64,000 bases of DNA from the NCBI RefSeq assembly GCF_900169145.1, contig NZ_FXZD01000002.1, positions 186,001-250,000 on the forward strand, given 5' to 3'. The notes under the pieces are model-generated. The model was not told where the DNA came from. It ran no database searches and was given only the letters and a program-made list of their open reading frames with translations. Origin of the DNA: Brevibacterium antiquum CNRZ 918. GTDB lineage: Bacteria; Actinomycetota; Actinomycetes; Actinomycetales; Brevibacteriaceae. Made by a program: the position numbers and the translations under genes. Below are positions 62,205 through 64,000 of this stretch, piece after piece (the first letter of the stretch is position 1; the number at the start of each line of letters is the position of its first letter).

Positions 62205-63677
62205 TCAGGCGATGGACTCGGCGTGCTCCGAGGTCTCGACGACATGCGTCTCCGGCTTGCCGCGTTTGATCAGGAGCACGACGAGGGCTCCGGCCAGTGC
62301 CGCTGCGGCTCCGATGATGAAGCAGGTGCGGAAGGCGGCCTCGTCGGGGATCGAGATCCCATTGTTAGACACGGTCTGACTTGTCAGGACGATCGCCATC
62401 ACGGCACCTGCCGTGGTTGTTCCCATCGAGCGCATGAGCGCATTGACGCCGACACCGGAACCCGCCTCGGCGGCGGGGGAGTTCTCGAGGATGAGTGTCG
62501 GCATGGCGGCGTAGCCGATTCCCACTCCGGCGCAGGCGATGCAGGTCGCGATCATGAGCATCCATGGCGCTCCGGCAAGGAACACCGCGAAGACGTACCC
62601 GGCGGCGATGACCAGGGCGCCGAGTACGAGAGTCGAACGTCCGCCCAGAGTTGAGAGCAGACGACTCGAGATCGGGGTGAAGGCGAGCATCATGAGGCCG
62701 CCCGGGGCCATCCACAGTCCGGCCTGGAGCATCGTCTGTCCGAGCCCGTATCCGGTGGACTCGGGCATCTGCAGAAGCTGGGGGACGACGATGGACTGCG
62801 CCATCATGCCGAAGCCGATGAGCAGGGCCGCAATGTTCGTCAGCAGGATCGGTCGTCTGATCGTGGTGCGCAGATCGACGAGAGGATGAGTGTGATGGGC
62901 CTCGAAGAATCCCCAGCCGATGAGGACGACGAGTCCGCCGATGATCGATATGAGCGTCGAGGGCGCCGTCCACCCCCAGTCGTTGCCCTTGGAGACTCCC
63001 GTGAGCACACCGACGATTCCCACGGCGAGACCGACCGCGCCGAGGAAGTCGAAGCGTCCCCGGTCGATCGGGGAGATCTGGGGGAGGAAGAGGAACGAGA
63101 GCACAGTCATCGCAGCCGCGAGAACCGCCGAGAGCCAGAACAGCATGTGCCAGTCGAAGGCCTGAGCGATCCAGGCGGCGATCGGAAGTCCCAGTGCCCC
63201 GCCGACTCCGAGGGTGGCGCTGATGCCGGCCACGGCGGAATTGCGCATCGCCGGCGGTGTCACCTCACGCACGAAGCTGATCGCCACCGGAATGTAGCCC
63301 ATGGCGAAGCCCTGGAGGATTCGACCGATGAGCACCGGGCCGATGGTCGAGTACAGGGCACAGATGATGGATCCGGCCAGCATGATGACCGCGGAGGCGA
63401 CAAGGATCGGTTTGCGCCCGTAGATATCAGCAAGTCGCCCGGCTACGGGCATGGCGACACCGCCGGCGAGGAGTGTGGCCGTCACGACCCACGCCGCATT
63501 GCTTGCTGGGGTGTCCAGCAGTTGGGGGAGCTCGGGCTGGAGGGGGATCACCAGTGACTGCATGAGCGCTGCGCACAGGCTGGAGAAGCCGAGCACCATA
63601 GCGATGAGGACCGGTCGAGGAGCCGCAGGTCCGCCCTCCTGTTCGGGAGTATCAGCGGTCGTACGTGGGGAGTTCAA
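62205..63677 (-). CDS. DHA2 family MFS drug efflux transporter
   Basis: A 490-residue, 14-span MFS exporter of the DHA2 group. Motif A is GRLADIYGRKPILVAS, motif C the GISATLGVGGALGLPIAAWI stretch, and LDTPASNAAWVVTATLLAGG is the usual first-loop sequence. The start is TTG with AGGAAGAGG upstream. It is divergent from a MarR-type regulator, and two palindromic operators lie between, the standard layout for a drug- or stress-inducible pump. Substrates are unknown. Confidence 0.88.
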   Translation of the reverse strand: MNSPRTTADTPEQEGGPAAPRPVLIAMVLGFSSLCAALMQSLVIPLQPELPQLLDTPASNAAWVVTATLLAGGVAMPVAGRLADIYGRKPILVASAVIMLAGSIICALYSTIGPVLIGRILQGFAMGYIPVAISFVREVTPPAMRNSAVAGISATLGVGGALGLPIAAWIAQAFDWHMLFWLSAVLAAAMTVLSFLFLPQISPIDRGRFDFLGAVGLAVGIVGVLTGVSKGNDWGWTAPSTLISIIGGLVVLIGWGFFEAHHTHPLVDLRTTIRRPILLTNIAALLIGFGMMAQSIVVPQLLQMPESTGYGLGQTMLQAGLWMAPGGLMMLAFTPISSRLLSTLGGRSTLVLGALVIAAGYVFAVFLAGAPWMLMIATCIACAGVGIGYAAMPTLILENSPAAEAGSGVGVNALMRSMGTTTAGAVMAIVLTSQTVSNNGISIPDEAAFRTCFIIGAAAALAGALVVLLIKRGKPETHVVETSEHAESIA

Positions 63678-63729
63678 AGATCTGGCCTCTTCCTGTCGGA
63701 GCCGGGGAGTCGGTGAGTCCGGCGGTCAT

Positions 63730-63746
63730 ATATGTAATTTACATAT
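63730..63746. promoter_or_regulatory. MarR-type operator candidate 1
   Basis: ATATGTAA-T-TTACATAT, a 17-bp perfect inverted repeat around one central base, in the AT-rich gap between the DHA2 and MarR genes. Length and symmetry fit a MarR dimer. Confidence 0.7.
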
Positions 63747-63755
63747 TTACGACTT

Positions 63756-63768
63756 ATGTAGAATACAT
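63756..63768. promoter_or_regulatory. MarR-type operator candidate 2
   Basis: ATGTA-GAA-TACAT, a shorter version of the first site (shared ATGTA half), ends four bases before the MarR start codon. Binding here would block expression of the regulator itself. Confidence 0.6.
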
Positions 63769-63772
63769 TTCT

Positions 63773-64000
63773 ATGGACGAGCAATCAAATGCGGGACGCC
63801 GAACAGAGCGGAATCCGGGCCGATGTCGAGGAGATCACAACGGTGCGTCGGTTTCCGGGGACCGCCGGGTGGCCGATCTGATCACGCGACTCGACGCCGC
63901 CAGACGGGCCCATGGGCACCAGATGGACCTCGGCACGGCTGACCTGCGGATTCTGTGGATGTTCTCCGACGATCGGGCTCGCACACTCAAAGAGATCGCA
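63773..64000 (+). CDS. MarR family transcriptional regulator (partial)
   Basis: The first 76 residues of a MarR-like protein; the window ends inside the gene. A polar, Arg/Asn/Gly-rich 30-residue leader precedes the first helix of the dimerisation domain (VADLITRLDAARRAHGH) and the start of the winged helix (DLRILWMFSDDRARTLKEIA). The ATG at 63773 is next to operator 2, without a strong RBS. It is divergent from the DHA2 pump. Confidence 0.72.
   Translation, partial: MDEQSNAGRRTERNPGRCRGDHNGASVSGDRRVADLITRLDAARRAHGHQMDLGTADLRILWMFSDDRARTLKEIA

Overview
The window is 64 kb of high-G+C DNA with frequent GTG/TTG starts, ATGA-type gene overlaps and an almost complete set of genes for degrading amines, amino acids and aromatic acids. 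DUF6230/DUF6114 proteins, heterotetrameric sarcosine oxidase with a delta subunit, ACC deaminase and a full phenylacetate (paa) cluster point to an aerobic actinobacterium. Brevibacterium or a close relative is the best guess, from overall recognition of the proteins and not from a marker gene. No rRNA, tRNA, CRISPR array or replication origin was seen.

Layout. 0-6 kb: a DUF2871 membrane protein, a class I glutamine amidotransferase, an AGCS Na+/amino-acid symporter, and a three-gene envelope cassette (DUF6230, DUF6114, secreted Pro/Ser-rich protein) closed by a 22-bp-stem terminator. 6-12 kb: a divergent GntR regulator with a perfect palindromic operator, ACC deaminase (acdS), a homodimeric pyruvate-dehydrogenase-type E1 probably acting on 2-oxobutyrate, and a succinate-semialdehyde-type dehydrogenase. 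12-18 kb: a DUF402 protein and a three-gene unit of AMP-ligase, ketosynthase and acyl-CoA dehydrogenase with no visible carrier protein. 18-23 kb (minus strand): a branched-chain 2-oxoacid dehydrogenase operon (E1 alpha, E1 beta, E2) preceded by a DUF6176 protein and an Lrp/AsnC regulator. 23-28 kb: etfBA followed one base later by an 842-residue protein that joins a long Ala-rich region, carrying four copies of a GLPRVxGGDPWPPEG motif, to a four-histidine cytochrome b domain. 28-36 kb: a GntR regulator, soxBDAG and purU, with a complete IS3-family element (1293 bp, 25-bp inverted repeats, AAG target duplication) inserted between soxG and purU. 36-43 kb: an Orn/Lys/Arg decarboxylase with a divergent LysR regulator, an IclR regulator, an ABC ATPase, a serine/threonine dehydratase and an MHS-family transporter broken by an internal deletion. 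43-57 kb: the paa catabolon, paaZ, a TetR regulator, paaK, paaI, then paaABCDE-paaJ-paaF-paaH-paaG. 57-64 kb: two RibD-like reductases, a TVP38/DedA membrane protein, an OFA-family MFS transporter with a 56-residue small subunit, a SurA-N lipoprotein, a VOC protein and a DHA2 efflux pump with a divergent MarR regulator cut by the window end.

How the genes fit. Phenylacetate, branched-chain amino acids, ACC and sarcosine are each taken to CoA esters, C1-folate or reducing equivalents. Acyl-CoA dehydrogenase electrons would pass to EtfAB, and the cytochrome b fusion is a candidate link from EtfAB to the respiratory chain. Sarcosine oxidase makes 5,10-methylene-THF and PurU releases formate from 10-formyl-THF, so the two fit one C1 module that the IS now separates. 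Four copies of an 18-bp motif (ACNRACC-N4-GGTYRGT) mark the promoters of the broken transporter, paaZ, paaI/paaK and paaA. They are probably the operators of the TetR protein inside the cluster.
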